From Duganella radicis (GTDB taxonomy: Bacteria > Pseudomonadota > Gammaproteobacteria > Burkholderiales > Burkholderiaceae_D), in NCBI RefSeq assembly GCF_009720825.1, contig NZ_WNKY01000013.1, positions 1-64,000 on the forward strand: a stretch of 64,000 nt of DNA. Reading direction: 5' to 3'. The number at the start of each line of letters is the position of its first letter. The first letter of the stretch is position 1. This document shows, piece by piece, positions 1-11,007 of the stretch. Under the pieces are notes generated by a model. That model saw only the letters and a program-made list of their open reading frames with translations. It did no database searches and had not been told where the DNA came from. The position numbers and the translations under genes were made by a program.

Positions 1-51
1 GGCGCACCTGCCGCCGCGGCGCCGGGCGCGTCCGCCAAGCCAGGCGCCTGA
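1..51 (+). CDS. hemC: C-terminal tail of hydroxymethylbilane synthase (partial)
   Basis: Frame 1 is open from the first base and ends at a TGA at 49-51. It encodes an Ala/Pro-rich tail ending in AKPGA. The next gene is hemD, 7 bases further on, and hemC normally precedes hemD in betaproteobacteria. The identity therefore rests on gene order only, because the tail itself carries no diagnostic motif. Porphobilinogen deaminase would supply the substrate of HemD. Confidence 0.55.
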   Translation, partial: GAPAAAAPGASAKPGA

Positions 52-58
52 TCCGAGG

Positions 59-838
59 ATGGCCGGCGCCGTCGTCATTACCCGTCCCCTGGCGCAAGCG
101 GCGCCGCTGGCGGCCCGCGTGACCGCGCTGGGCCGCGCGGTGGAAGTCCTGCCACTGCTGGAAATCTCCCCGCTGCCCGATCAGACCGCCCTGAAAGCCG
201 CCCTGGCGCGGCTCGACCAGTACGCGCTGGTCGCCTTCGTCTCGCCCAACGCCATCGACGCCGCCTTCGCCCACATCCGCGACTGGCCGGCCCACGTAAC
301 GGCCGCCGTGGTCGGCGAAGGCAGCCGCGCCGCGCTGGCCGCCCACGGCGTGCCCAACATCGTCAGCCCGGCCGACAGCGCCCACAGCGATTCCGAGCAC
401 CTGCTGCAAACCCTCGACCTGCCAGCCCTGCAAGGCCAGCCGGTCCTCATCATCCGCGGCGAAAGCGGTCGCGAACTGATGGGCGACGGCCTGCGCGCAG
501 CCGGCGCCCTGGTCGACATCGTGCCGGCCTACCGCCGCGCCACCCCGGCGCTGACGCCCGAACTGGCCGCCATCCTGCGCCGTTTGCTGGCGCAGCAAAA
601 CGACTGGATCATCACCAGCTCCGAAGCCCTGCGTGGCCTGATCGGCCTCCTGCATGAGATGGACTTGCGCCACCCTGACGCGATGCAGCACAATAGCGTT
701 GTAGCGATGCAACAACAGCATCTGATTGTGCCCCATGCCCGAATTGCCGAAACGGCAAATAATTTAGGATTTTCCAAGCTGACGCTCACAGGATCAGGCG
801 ACGAACGCCTGCTGGCCGCGTTACAATCACGCCTATGA
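59..838 (+). CDS. hemD: Uroporphyrinogen-III synthase
   Basis: The 259-residue protein has the normal length for HemD, a cytosolic enzyme that cyclises hydroxymethylbilane with inversion of ring D to give uroporphyrinogen III. It opens with the family-like VVITRPLAQA segment. It also contains AFVSPNAIDAAF, LIIRGESGRELM and DWIITSSEALRGL, which match the two-lobed HemD fold. The stop codon overlaps the start of the next gene (ATGA at 835-838), which indicates translational coupling in a hemC-hemD-hemX-hemY operon. HemD proteins diverge strongly, so the call leans on both motifs and neighbours. Confidence 0.93.
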   Translation: MAGAVVITRPLAQAAPLAARVTALGRAVEVLPLLEISPLPDQTALKAALARLDQYALVAFVSPNAIDAAFAHIRDWPAHVTAAVVGEGSRAALAAHGVPNIVSPADSAHSDSEHLLQTLDLPALQGQPVLIIRGESGRELMGDGLRAAGALVDIVPAYRRATPALTPELAAILRRLLAQQNDWIITSSEALRGLIGLLHEMDLRHPDAMQHNSVVAMQQQHLIVPHARIAETANNLGFSKLTLTGSGDERLLAALQSRL

Positions 839-1995
839 ACGATTTGCCTACCTTACCTGATCCAGCGGTCTCGTCCGCGAAAGCCGCCGAGACTCCGCCG
901 CCCGCAGCCACGCCGCCGGCGCAGCCCGAACCGAGCCTGCTCGAAACCCTGCAACAGCCGCAAATGCTGTTGGTGGGTATCGTCGTGCTGACCATTCTGC
1001 TGGCCGGCCAGACCTGGTCGTCGCACGCGCGCGTCAACAAGCTGCGCGAGGAAATGGCGCTGCGCCTGCAAAAAGGCGATGCCTCCAATGCCGACACCGG
1101 CAACCTGGTGCGCAACGTGCAGGAGAGCACCAAGGAACTGCAAGCCAAGGTGGCCCTGCTGGAAAGCAAGCAGCAGGAGGCGCAAAGCCAGCAACTGGCG
1201 CTGGAACAGCTGTACCAGGATCTGTCCAAGAACCGCGACGAATGGGCGCTGACCGAGATCGAACAAGTGCTGTCGACCGCCTCGCAGCAGCTGCAACTGG
1301 CCGGCAACGTGCCGGGCGCGCTGATCGCGCTGCAAAACGCCGACCGCAGCCTGTCGCGCTCCGACAAGCCGCAATTCATCACCATCCGCCGCGCCATCGC
1401 GCGCGACACCGACAAGCTGAAGGCGCTGCCGAGCGTGGACTCGGTCGGCGTCGCCCTGCGCCTCGACAACGCCATCGCCCAGATCGACCTGCTGCCGATG
1501 CTGGCCGACGAAAAGCCCACCCTGCCGGCGCCGCCGGAAAAGAAAGCCAGGGCGGCCAAGATCGTGCACGGCAAGGATGGCAAGCCGGTCAAGGTGGAAG
1601 AGACCACCAGCCCGTGGCTGCAAGCGCTGCAAGACGGCTGGAACGGCTGGAGCAACGAAACCTGGACCGAGGTGCGCCAGCTGATCCGCGTGCGCAATGT
1701 CGACACGCCGGACGCGCTGATGCTGTCGCCAACCCAGGCGTATTTCCTGCGCGAGAATCTGAAACTGCGCCTGCTGAACGCGCGCATGGCGCTGCTGTCG
1801 CGCAATGAAGGCGCCTTCCGTGCCGACCTGATCGCGGCGCAGGAGGCGCTGGTCAAATACTTCGACACCCGCGCCCGTTCCACCCAGACCGTGCAGGCGC
1901 TGCTGCGCCAGGTGCAGAGCAGCAATCTCGCGATCGAGATGCCGACCCTGTCCGACAGCCTGAACGCTGTGCGCAACTACAAAGCGAAGCCATAA
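835..1995 (+). CDS. hemX: HemX family membrane protein of the haem operon
   Basis: This 386-residue protein has a Pro-rich cytoplasmic N-terminus (about 1-40) and one membrane helix at about 44-62 (MLLVGIVVLTILLAG). A long coiled-coil stretch rich in Gln/Glu follows (about 65-130), then the periplasmic HemX domain with WLQALQDGWNGWSNETWTEV. HemX is often labelled uroporphyrinogen-III C-methyltransferase, but it lacks the methyltransferase fold and its role is unproven. It overlaps hemD by 4 bases and is followed by hemY after 2 bases. Confidence 0.92.
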   Translation: MNDLPTLPDPAVSSAKAAETPPPAATPPAQPEPSLLETLQQPQMLLVGIVVLTILLAGQTWSSHARVNKLREEMALRLQKGDASNADTGNLVRNVQESTKELQAKVALLESKQQEAQSQQLALEQLYQDLSKNRDEWALTEIEQVLSTASQQLQLAGNVPGALIALQNADRSLSRSDKPQFITIRRAIARDTDKLKALPSVDSVGVALRLDNAIAQIDLLPMLADEKPTLPAPPEKKARAAKIVHGKDGKPVKVEETTSPWLQALQDGWNGWSNETWTEVRQLIRVRNVDTPDALMLSPTQAYFLRENLKLRLLNARMALLSRNEGAFRADLIAAQEALVKYFDTRARSTQTVQALLRQVQSSNLAIEMPTLSDSLNAVRNYKAKP

Positions 1996-1997
1996 CC

Positions 1998-3194
1998 ATG
2001 CGTTTATTCCTCTGGCTCGTCGCCATGATGGCCGCCGCCATCGGCATTGCCGTGACGGCGCGCTTCAATCCGGGCAATGTGGTGCTGTTCTATCCGCCGC
2101 ACCGCATCGACCTGTCGCTGAACTTCTTCGTGGTGCTGGAAGTGGCGCTGTTCGCCTTCCTGTACGTGTTGATCCGCGCCTTCCGCGCGACCGTCAAGAT
2201 GCCGGGCAAGGTGGCGGCCTACCGCCAGCACAAGCGCGAGCGCGATGGCAACAAGGGCCTGCGCGAAGCACTGAAGGCCTTGTTTGAAGGCCGTTTCGGC
2301 CATGCCGAGAAGGCCGCCTTGCGCGCCTCCGAGTTGCCGGAAAACGCCGGCGTGGCGGCGCTGATCGGCGCCCGCGCCGCGCACCGCATGCGCCAGTCGG
2401 CGCGCCGCGACCAGTGGCTGAACAAGCTGGCCGGCGACAACAGCATGAAGACCGCGCGCCTGATGACGGCCACCGAACTGCTGGTCGACGATCACCAGCC
2501 GGAGCAGGCGCTGGAAGCCGTGCGCGAACTGAACGCCAGCGGCACGCGCCACATTCATGCCTTGCAGATGTCGCTGAAAGCGCAGCAGCAGGCCAAGAAC
2601 TGGCCGGAAGTGCTGCGCCTCGTCCGCTCGCTGGACAAGCACCGCGCGCTGCATCCGGCCCTGTCCTCGCGTCTGCGCGAGCTGGCGTATGACGACATGC
2701 TGTCCGACGCCAGCCACGATGCGGAATCGCTGCTGCGCGTGTGGTCGACCGTGCCGAATGCCGACCGCATCAAACCCTACGTCGCTTGCCGCGCCGCGAC
2801 CGCCCTGAATGCGCGCGGCCTGCATGACGAAGCGCGCGTGGTGGCTGAAGAATCGCTGGCCGCCGACTGGGACGAGCGCGTGGTACGCGCCTACCGCGAA
2901 GCCGCCGCGCCGGCTGGCTCGCAAGCGCTGCTGACGCAGATCGAGCATTGCGAGAACTGGGCCAACGCCCGTCCGACCGACGCCGAACTGGCGCTGACCT
3001 TGGGTTCGCTGTGCCTGAAACAAAAACTGTGGGGCAAAGCCCAGCGCTATCTGGAACAGGCGCTGTCGGATGCCGGCGATCCGCGCATGGTGCGCGAATC
3101 CCACCTCAAACTGGCGCAGATGCACGAAGCGCTGGGACAGGAAGAAGAAGCCGCCAACCACTACCGCCAGTGCGCACTGGCCACCATCCTCTAA
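1998..3194 (+). CDS. hemY: HemY, TPR-containing membrane protein of haem biosynthesis
   Basis: The 398-residue protein has two N-terminal membrane helices (about 3-20 and 41-62) with the HemY_N motif LFYPPHRIDLSLNFFVVLE. A cytoplasmic array of tetratricopeptide-like helices follows, for example ALTLGSLCLKQKLWGKAQRYLEQAL near the end. This is the proteobacterial HemY, not the Bacillus protoporphyrinogen oxidase of the same name; its exact role in late haem synthesis is unresolved. It is the last gene of the operon, with a strong terminator just after the stop. Confidence 0.93.
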   Translation: MRLFLWLVAMMAAAIGIAVTARFNPGNVVLFYPPHRIDLSLNFFVVLEVALFAFLYVLIRAFRATVKMPGKVAAYRQHKRERDGNKGLREALKALFEGRFGHAEKAALRASELPENAGVAALIGARAAHRMRQSARRDQWLNKLAGDNSMKTARLMTATELLVDDHQPEQALEAVRELNASGTRHIHALQMSLKAQQQAKNWPEVLRLVRSLDKHRALHPALSSRLRELAYDDMLSDASHDAESLLRVWSTVPNADRIKPYVACRAATALNARGLHDEARVVAEESLAADWDERVVRAYREAAAPAGSQALLTQIEHCENWANARPTDAELALTLGSLCLKQKLWGKAQRYLEQALSDAGDPRMVRESHLKLAQMHEALGQEEEAANHYRQCALATIL

Positions 3195-3197
3195 AAC

Positions 3198-3230
3198 AAA
3201 GGCCGGTTTTCCAACCGGCCTTTGTTTTTT
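3198..3230 (+). terminator. Intrinsic terminator after hemY
   Basis: A perfect 11-bp stem (3198-3208 with 3213-3223) encloses a TTCC loop and is followed by GTTTTTT. It lies between the convergent hemY and persulfide dioxygenase genes. On the other strand it is followed by GTTTTAG, so it may work in both directions. Confidence 0.93.
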
Positions 3231-4290
3231 ATGCGGGATCGGATTCGACCGGGTAACCTTCAATTTTCCAGCGCAGCATGCCACCGGCCAGGTTGGCGAC
3301 TTTGCCGAAGCCGGCCTTGGTCAGCAGGACGCTGGCTTGCGCCGAGCGCACGCCGGAGCGGCACACGGCGACGATGGGTTGCTCTTTGTCGAACTTGCCC
3401 ATGCGCTCGGTCAGCTGCGACAGCGGCACCAGCGTGGCGCCATGAATATGGCCGAGGCGGTCGATGAATTCCGGCGCCTCGCGCACATCGACGATCTGCA
3501 CTTGTTTCTGGTGTTCCAGCAAGCCCATCGGTTCGATTTCCCACACGCCGCTGAAGCGCAGGGTCAGCGGCGCCCAGTCCGGCGTGTCGGTCGGCGCATC
3601 GCCTTCCGGTTTGCCGCAGCGCAGGTTGGCTGGCACCGCCACCGCGATCAGCTTGGGATGCGGCAGGTTGAGGTTGTTCATGTGGCCGGTGAAATCGCCC
3701 ACGTCCACGTCACCGCCCAGACGCGGATTGTAGCGGCGCTCCTCCGCCACGCTGGTCACCGTGATGCCGCGATAATCATGCGCCGGGTAGAGCAGGCAGG
3801 CCGGCGGCAAACTCAGGATCTGATCGTGCACCGAACTAAACAACTGCTGCGGGCTGCCTTGCTGGAAGTCGGTGCGGCCACAGCCACGGATCAGCAGGCT
3901 GTCGCCGGTGAAGGCCATGCTTTCATCGTCCAGCACATAGGTCAGGCAGCCGCTGGTGTGGCCCGGCGTGGCGCGCACGCTCAGGTGGCGGCCACCGAAC
4001 TGGATGCGGTCGCCATGGCGCAAGGGGTGGTCGACGCCTTCGGCGCCGGCCATCTCGGACACGGCAATCGCGCTGCCGCAACGCTGTTGCAAGCGCCAGG
4101 CACCCGTCACATGGTCGGCGTGGACGTGGGTGTCGAGCGTGGCGCTCAGCTTGAGGCCGAGCTCCTGCAACAGCGCCAGGTCGCGCGGCACCTGCTCGTA
4201 CACCGGATCGATCAGCACCGCTTCACCGCCGTCGCCGAGCAAATAGGTATAGGTGGACGAGATGGGATCGAACAGTTGGCGGAAGATCAT
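3229..4290 (-). CDS. Persulfide dioxygenase-rhodanese fusion (MBL-fold hydrolase)
   Basis: The N-terminal two thirds is an ETHE1-like metallo-beta-lactamase fold with the metal motif THVHADH, plus GHTSGCLTYVLDD, FTGDSLLIRGCGRTDFQQG and YPAHDY. The C-terminal third is a rhodanese domain with active-site loop CRSGVRSA. This order matches Burkholderia-type PRF enzymes, which oxidise glutathione persulfide to sulfite with O2 and transfer sulfane sulfur. Start: an in-frame ATG exists at 4323 without a Shine-Dalgarno site; the ATG at 4290 has a GGAA about 8 bases upstream and gives a 353-residue protein of family length. It is transcribed toward hemY and away from ppa. Confidence 0.88.
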   Translation of the reverse strand: MIFRQLFDPISSTYTYLLGDGGEAVLIDPVYEQVPRDLALLQELGLKLSATLDTHVHADHVTGAWRLQQRCGSAIAVSEMAGAEGVDHPLRHGDRIQFGGRHLSVRATPGHTSGCLTYVLDDESMAFTGDSLLIRGCGRTDFQQGSPQQLFSSVHDQILSLPPACLLYPAHDYRGITVTSVAEERRYNPRLGGDVDVGDFTGHMNNLNLPHPKLIAVAVPANLRCGKPEGDAPTDTPDWAPLTLRFSGVWEIEPMGLLEHQKQVQIVDVREAPEFIDRLGHIHGATLVPLSQLTERMGKFDKEQPIVAVCRSGVRSAQASVLLTKAGFGKVANLAGGMLRWKIEGYPVESDPA

Positions 4291-4370
4291 ATTCATATTC
4301 CAAATAAGGGCAAGCTTCATCATAACAAATGTTCAAGGCTGTTGCGCCGCACAAGCAGCCTGTACTTCGC

Positions 4371-4376
4371 TATAAT
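4371..4376 (+). promoter_or_regulatory. Candidate -10 element for ppa
   Basis: A perfect TATAAT lies 37 bases before the ppa start. No convincing -35 hexamer sits at the usual 16-18 base spacing (TTGCGC at 4342 is 23 bases away). It is therefore only a candidate. Confidence 0.4.
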
Positions 4377-4413
4377 GTCGCGGTTAAACACAGCCTGCCT
4401 ATAAGGAAATCCC

Positions 4414-4953
4414 ATGAGCTTGAACAAAGTATCTTCCGGCAAAGACTTGCCGAACGATTTCAACGTCATCATTGAAATTCCGATGAACGCCGATCCGATC
4501 AAATACGAAGTGGACAAGGAATCGGGCGCGATCTTTGTTGACCGCTTCATGGGCACCGCCATGCACTACCCATGCAACTACGGTTACGTGCCAAACACCC
4601 TGTCGCTGGACGGTGATCCGGTCGACGTGCTGGTGATCACCCCGTTCCCGCTGATCCCGGGCGTGGTGGTGCGCTGCCGTCCGATCGGCGTGCTGAAAAT
4701 GACCGACGAATCCGGCGAAGACGCCAAAGTGCTGGCCGTGCCGGTCGACAAAGTACTGTCGATCTACAGCCACTGGCAGAAACCGGAAGACCTGAACGAA
4801 CTGCGCCTGCGCCAGATCCAGCACTTCTTCGAGCACTACAAAGATCTGGAAAAAGGCAAATGGGTCAAGATCGACGGCTGGTACGGTCCTGAAGAAGCCA
4901 AACAGGAAATCCTGGACGGCGTCGCCAACTACCAGAAAGACGCAGCGAAATAA
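4414..4953 (+). CDS. ppa: Inorganic pyrophosphatase (family I)
   Basis: This soluble 179-residue enzyme hydrolyses pyrophosphate to two phosphates and so drives biosynthetic reactions forward. Length matches the Escherichia coli enzyme (176). Visible signatures are [28 protein letters not shown] and the metal-binding DGDPVDVLV (three catalytic Asp), with [19 protein letters not shown] strands after it. The start has AAGGAA about 6 bases upstream. It is monocistronic: a divergent neighbour lies upstream and a hairpin follows the stop. Confidence 0.98.
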   Translation: MSLNKVSSGKDLPNDFNVIIEIPMNADPIKYEVDKESGAIFVDRFMGTAMHYPCNYGYVPNTLSLDGDPVDVLVITPFPLIPGVVVRCRPIGVLKMTDESGEDAKVLAVPVDKVLSIYSHWQKPEDLNELRLRQIQHFFEHYKDLEKGKWVKIDGWYGPEEAKQEILDGVANYQKDAAK

Positions 4954-4956
4954 ACA

Positions 4957-4976
4957 AAGGCCCCTCACGGGGCCTT
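4957..4976 (+). terminator. Hairpin between ppa and convergent Crp/Fnr gene
   Basis: A perfect 8-bp stem AAGGCCCC/GGGGCCTT with loop TCAC starts 3 bases after the ppa stop. The run of T after it is poor (AGTCATT), so termination may be partial. It lies between two converging genes. Confidence 0.7.
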
Positions 4977-5004
4977 AGTCATTCCGGCGCCGGGCGGCAT
5001 CCAG

Positions 5005-5646
5005 TTACGCCTGGCGCGGCTCGCCCGACGCCAGCTCGGCCTCGCGGCGCAGGCGCGACATGTACTGCGGCGTGATGCCGAGGTAGGAGGCAATCGCGCG
5101 TTGCGAGATGCGCGCTTCCAGTCCCGGATACTCCTCGCGGAAGGCGGCCAGCCGTTCCTGCGCCGAGGTCTCGCCGCTGCTGTAGGCGCGCTGGGCCAGC
5201 GCGTGCAGGCCGTGCATGGCGATATTCAGGTGATACTGCTGCATGCCTTCATTCTGCGAGCGCAGTTCGGAGGCGATTTTCCAGTCCAGCGTAAAGCCGT
5301 GGACCGGCGTTTCCGCGATCAGGAACTGCACCGCCGGCAGGCCGTCTTCGCCGTTGATGAGATCGGTCAGGGTGGTGGCCGATTCGCCCTCGCGGTAAAA
5401 GCGCAGGGTCACCTCCTGACCTTCGCGGTTAAAGAAGCCGCTACGCGCCACGCCGCTGGCCAGCCAGTGCACCTGCGTGGCGAGCACGCCGGCGCGTTGC
5501 AGGTATTCGCCCTTGCGCACATGGAAAGGCTTGGCGATGGTGGCCAGGATATTGGTGACGTTGTTGTAAGACTCTTCACTGACGTCGATCCGCTTCATCG
5601 TGGCGGATTTGAAGCGGTTACGTTGTTTTATAAAATCTGCATTCAT
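5005..5646 (-). CDS. Crp/Fnr family transcriptional regulator
   Basis: The 213-residue protein has an N-terminal cyclic-nucleotide-binding-like beta barrel (HVRKGEYLQRAG, WLASGVARSGFFN, EVTLRFYREGES) and a C-terminal winged helix with recognition segment ISQRAIASYLGITPQYMSR. The barrel lacks the Arg-Ser phosphate-binding cassette of true CRP and the Cys cluster of FNR, so the ligand is unknown. An alternative start is the Met at 5598; neither start has a strong ribosome site. It is transcribed convergently with ppa; the acyltransferase gene upstream lies on the same strand. Confidence 0.85.
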   Translation of the reverse strand: MNADFIKQRNRFKSATMKRIDVSEESYNNVTNILATIAKPFHVRKGEYLQRAGVLATQVHWLASGVARSGFFNREGQEVTLRFYREGESATTLTDLINGEDGLPAVQFLIAETPVHGFTLDWKIASELRSQNEGMQQYHLNIAMHGLHALAQRAYSSGETSAQERLAAFREEYPGLEARISQRAIASYLGITPQYMSRLRREAELASGEPRQA

Positions 5647-5705
5647 GCTGTTTTTGCCACGTTGCTAAGGAAAACTTCCATATTGTAACCTCATACGGGT
5701 TACCC

Positions 5706-6833
5706 TTATCGGTTTTTGAAGGGAATATGTTCGGCCAGTTCGTCGATATAGTCGTTCATTGCGGCCGTTTCTTGCGCTAAAAAATCGGCGATGGCATCGG
5801 CAAAGCGCGGATCGGCCACCCAGTGGGCCGACCAGGTCGGCGTTGGCACCAGCCCGCGCGACATCTTGTGCACGCCTTGCGCGCCGCCCTCGAAACGGGC
5901 GATGCCGCGACGGATGCAGTAGTCGATCGGCTGCACGTAGCAGGTTTCAAAGTGCAGGCCGGAGACGAATTCGCGCGTGCCCCAGTAGCGGCCGTACATG
6001 ACGTTGCCGCCCACCAGATTCAGCGCCACCGCCACCGGCTCCTCGCCGCGCTTGGCCAGCACGATCATCAGGCTGTCCGGCATTCCGGCCAGCAGGCGCT
6101 GGAAGAAGGCCAGCGACAGGTACGGCCGGGAGTAGTGCGCCTCATAAGTCGAGACGTAGCACTGGTGGAAGAAGCGCAGCACCTCGTCCGTGATCGCGCT
6201 GCCGGCCAGATGCTCGAAGTGGATGCCGGCTTCCCGCACGCGCTTGCGGTCCTGGCGCAGCTTCTTGCGCTTCTCCATCTTCATGCTGGCGAGGAAGGCG
6301 TCGAAATCGGCGTAGTCCTGATTCTCCCAGTGGAATTGTACGCCTTCGCGCAGCATGTAGCCGGCGTCGGCCAGCGCCTGCTTGTCCTGCTGCTCGGGGA
6401 ACAGGATGTGCAGCGACGACGTCTCCAGCTGCCGCGCCACTTGCAGCGCCGCCCGCGCCAGCAGGGCGCGGTCCTCGGCCGTGCGCGCCAGCAGGCGGCT
6501 GCCGGTCACCGGCGTGAACGGCACCGCCGACAGCAGCTTGGGATAGTAGGGGATGCCGTTGCGGTGGAAGGCGTCGGCCCACGCATGGTCGAACACGTAC
6601 TCGCCGCGGCTGTGGTCTTTCAGGTAGAGCGGCATGGCGGCGTGCAGCACGCCGTCCCGGTGCAGCACCAGATAGCGCGGCGACCAGCCGGTGCGCGGCG
6701 CGGCGCATTCGGTGTCGTGCAGGGCGTGCAGGAAACTGTGGCTGAGCGTGGGATTGTCGCCGGCCAGCGCCTGCCACTGCGCCGGATCGATGTCCGCCAA
6801 CGAGTCGATGATCGATAACTCCGCTTCCGCCAC
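5706..6833 (-). CDS. GNAT-like N-acyltransferase (COG3146/DUF482 family)
   Basis: The 375-residue cytosolic protein resembles the COG3146 family of predicted peptidoglycan-type N-acyltransferases. Family-like segments are NPTLSHSFLHALHDTECAAP, the YVFDHAWADAFHRNGIPYYPKL region and the C-terminal RYWGTREFVSGLHFETCYVQ with GLVPTPTWSAHW. Translation starts at a GTG (6833) preceded by a strong GGGAGG site; no ATG is better placed. The substrate is unknown. It is divergent from nadE, with about 90 bases between the starts. Confidence 0.85.
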   Translation of the reverse strand: MAEAELSIIDSLADIDPAQWQALAGDNPTLSHSFLHALHDTECAAPRTGWSPRYLVLHRDGVLHAAMPLYLKDHSRGEYVFDHAWADAFHRNGIPYYPKLLSAVPFTPVTGSRLLARTAEDRALLARAALQVARQLETSSLHILFPEQQDKQALADAGYMLREGVQFHWENQDYADFDAFLASMKMEKRKKLRQDRKRVREAGIHFEHLAGSAITDEVLRFFHQCYVSTYEAHYSRPYLSLAFFQRLLAGMPDSLMIVLAKRGEEPVAVALNLVGGNVMYGRYWGTREFVSGLHFETCYVQPIDYCIRRGIARFEGGAQGVHKMSRGLVPTPTWSAHWVADPRFADAIADFLAQETAAMNDYIDELAEHIPFKNR

Positions 6834-6925
6834 ACTGCCTCCCAGGTAAAGATGTGCCAGTCTAGCGCATGCGGGCGCGCTTTGCCCATGCGATAATTTG
6901 ATTTTGCATGCCCGAAAGAGCTGAC

Positions 6926-8980
<2,055 letters not shown>

Positions 8981-9014
8981 AGCGTTTACAATACATCCAA
9001 ACGTTTTTAGATAA

Positions 9015-9362
<348 letters not shown>

Positions 9363-9388
9363 GCTAAAACGTTTTTCGCCTTACTCAA

Positions 9389-9416
9389 AAATGCCGGGCG
9401 ATCCGGCATTTTTTTT
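9389..9416 (+). terminator. Intrinsic terminator after the P-II gene
   Basis: A 9-bp stem (9389-9397 with 9403-9411) with a GCGAT loop is followed by an unbroken T run. It isolates nadE-glnB from the sulfate-ester module. Confidence 0.93.
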
Positions 9417-9500
9417 ATATCCTTGCTTGGTTATATTAGTTCTCGATTAGTAGGCTGTTTCGTAATATAGACACACTGTCCACTCCATGAGCGCTGTGTC

Positions 9501-10913
9501 ATGACCACCTATAAGAAGATTGCTGCACTGTCCCTGCTGTCCTTCGCCGCCAAGCTGAGCGCGGCGCCCAGTGTTTATCCCACCGGCGTCACCCGTTACG
9601 ACACCGCTACCGCGTACAACAGCTACGTGATCTTCAGCGGCCAGGACAAGAAGACCCATCTGATCGACATGAATGGCAATGAGGTGCACAGCTGGAATGC
9701 CGAAGGCTTCCCGCCGGTGCTGCTCAATCCGGCCCTGACCGGCGGCCAGCGCGGCAATGTGCTGGTGCAGTTGGCCAGCGCACCCGGCACCGCCAACGAA
9801 GGCAACGGCCTGCGCAATCAGGCGATTGGCGAGCTCGACTGGAATAGCAATGTGGTGTGGCAGTGGGGCGCGGCAGCCAGCGCGCAGGATGCTTACGCCG
9901 CGCCGGTGGAAGGCAAGGCCAGCGCGCAAGTGCCCGGCGGCAGCGCCAAGCAGCACCACGACTGGCGTCGCCTCCCGAACGGCAATACGCTGGTGCTGGC
10001 GAATCTGGTGCATGCGGTGCAAGGCTTCGGCGCCCCGCAGGTGCTGGATGACGTGATCTACGAAGTCAACAAGCAGGGCGACGTGGTGTGGAAATGGGTG
10101 GCCTCCGAGCACCTGAATGAATTCGGTTTTACGCCGGCCTCGCTCAAGCTGGTGAAAGAGGGCGCGTCGCCGCGCGGCAAGAACGTGCCGTTCGACTACC
10201 TGCACATCAATAATATGTCCGTGCTGGGTCCGAACAAGTGGTTCGATGCCGGCGACCAGCGCTTCAACCCGGACAACATCCTGGTCGATTCGCGCGAAGC
10301 CAATTTCATCGTCATCATCGACAAGCACACTGGCAAGGTGGTGTGGAATCTCGGTCCCGATTATCCGGCGCAGGTGCGCGGTCCGCGCGTGCTGCCGCGT
10401 GCGGTGGACCAGATCATCGGCCAGCATGATGCGCATTTGATCGAGCCGGGCCTGCCCGGCGCCGGCAACATCCTGGTGTTCGACAATCAGGGCGAGGCCG
10501 GCTATCCGCGCGTCAGCGTGGGCGTGCAGCCGCGCTCGCGGGTGCTGGAAATCGACCCGGTCAAGAAGCAGATCGTGTGGGAATACACCGGCGGCGATTC
10601 GAATGGCCCGGACTGGGGTTTCTACAGCTCCTTCATCAGCAGCGCGCGCCGCCTGCCGAACGGGAATACCCTGATCGATGAAGGCATGAACGGCCGCATC
10701 TTCCAGGTCACCACCAAGGGCGACATCGCCTGGGAATACATCAGCCCTTACTTTGCGCCGACGCCGGTGGCCGGCGCGGGCAAGCCAGTGCTGAGCAATT
10801 GGTTGTACCGCGCGCAGCCGGTGCCGTACAACTGGGTGCCGGAAGGCACGCCACGCTCTGAAAAAGCGGTGATCCCGCCGGAGCCTCATAAGTTCCGCGT
10901 AGCGACCAACTAA
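9501..10913 (+). CDS. Exported arylsulfotransferase (ASST)-like protein
   Basis: The 470-residue protein starts with a signal peptide (about 1-22, ending KLSAAP) and is otherwise built of beta-propeller-like repeats. These include HHDWRRLPNGNTLVL, INKQGDVVWKW-type blades and SSARRLPNGNTLIDEGMNG, as in ASST (PF05935). ASST enzymes move sulfate from a phenolic ester to another phenol in the periplasm using a catalytic His. Candidate histidines here sit in LHINNMSV and GQHDAHLIEPG, but assignment needs alignment. The start has only a weak ribosome site. A TonB-dependent receptor and a sulfatase follow on the same strand, supporting a role with sulfate esters. True sulfotransferase activity is not proven. 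Confidence 0.78.
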   Translation: MTTYKKIAALSLLSFAAKLSAAPSVYPTGVTRYDTATAYNSYVIFSGQDKKTHLIDMNGNEVHSWNAEGFPPVLLNPALTGGQRGNVLVQLASAPGTANEGNGLRNQAIGELDWNSNVVWQWGAAASAQDAYAAPVEGKASAQVPGGSAKQHHDWRRLPNGNTLVLANLVHAVQGFGAPQVLDDVIYEVNKQGDVVWKWVASEHLNEFGFTPASLKLVKEGASPRGKNVPFDYLHINNMSVLGPNKWFDAGDQRFNPDNILVDSREANFIVIIDKHTGKVVWNLGPDYPAQVRGPRVLPRAVDQIIGQHDAHLIEPGLPGAGNILVFDNQGEAGYPRVSVGVQPRSRVLEIDPVKKQIVWEYTGGDSNGPDWGFYSSFISSARRLPNGNTLIDEGMNGRIFQVTTKGDIAWEYISPYFAPTPVAGAGKPVLSNWLYRAQPVPYNWVPEGTPRSEKAVIPPEPHKFRVATN

Positions 10914-11007
10914 GCGTCTACAACTCTTCCTATAAACGACAACGCGCCGGCGGGGATGCCGGCGTGCGGGGCCGCTCACGCCCATTTTTCAGAACGAAAG
11001 CCAGAAC

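Noticed and set aside
3070..4404. Plus-strand open frame of 444 codons over the hemY end and the persulfide dioxygenase gene
   Set aside because: It crosses a strong terminator and is antisense to a complete metallo-beta-lactamase/rhodanese protein.
10945..10964. CGCCGGC/GCCGGCG hairpin between the ASST-like and receptor genes as a terminator
   Set aside because: Only 7 bp with a 6-base loop and followed by GC-rich sequence without T; it may reduce readthrough but cannot be called a terminator.
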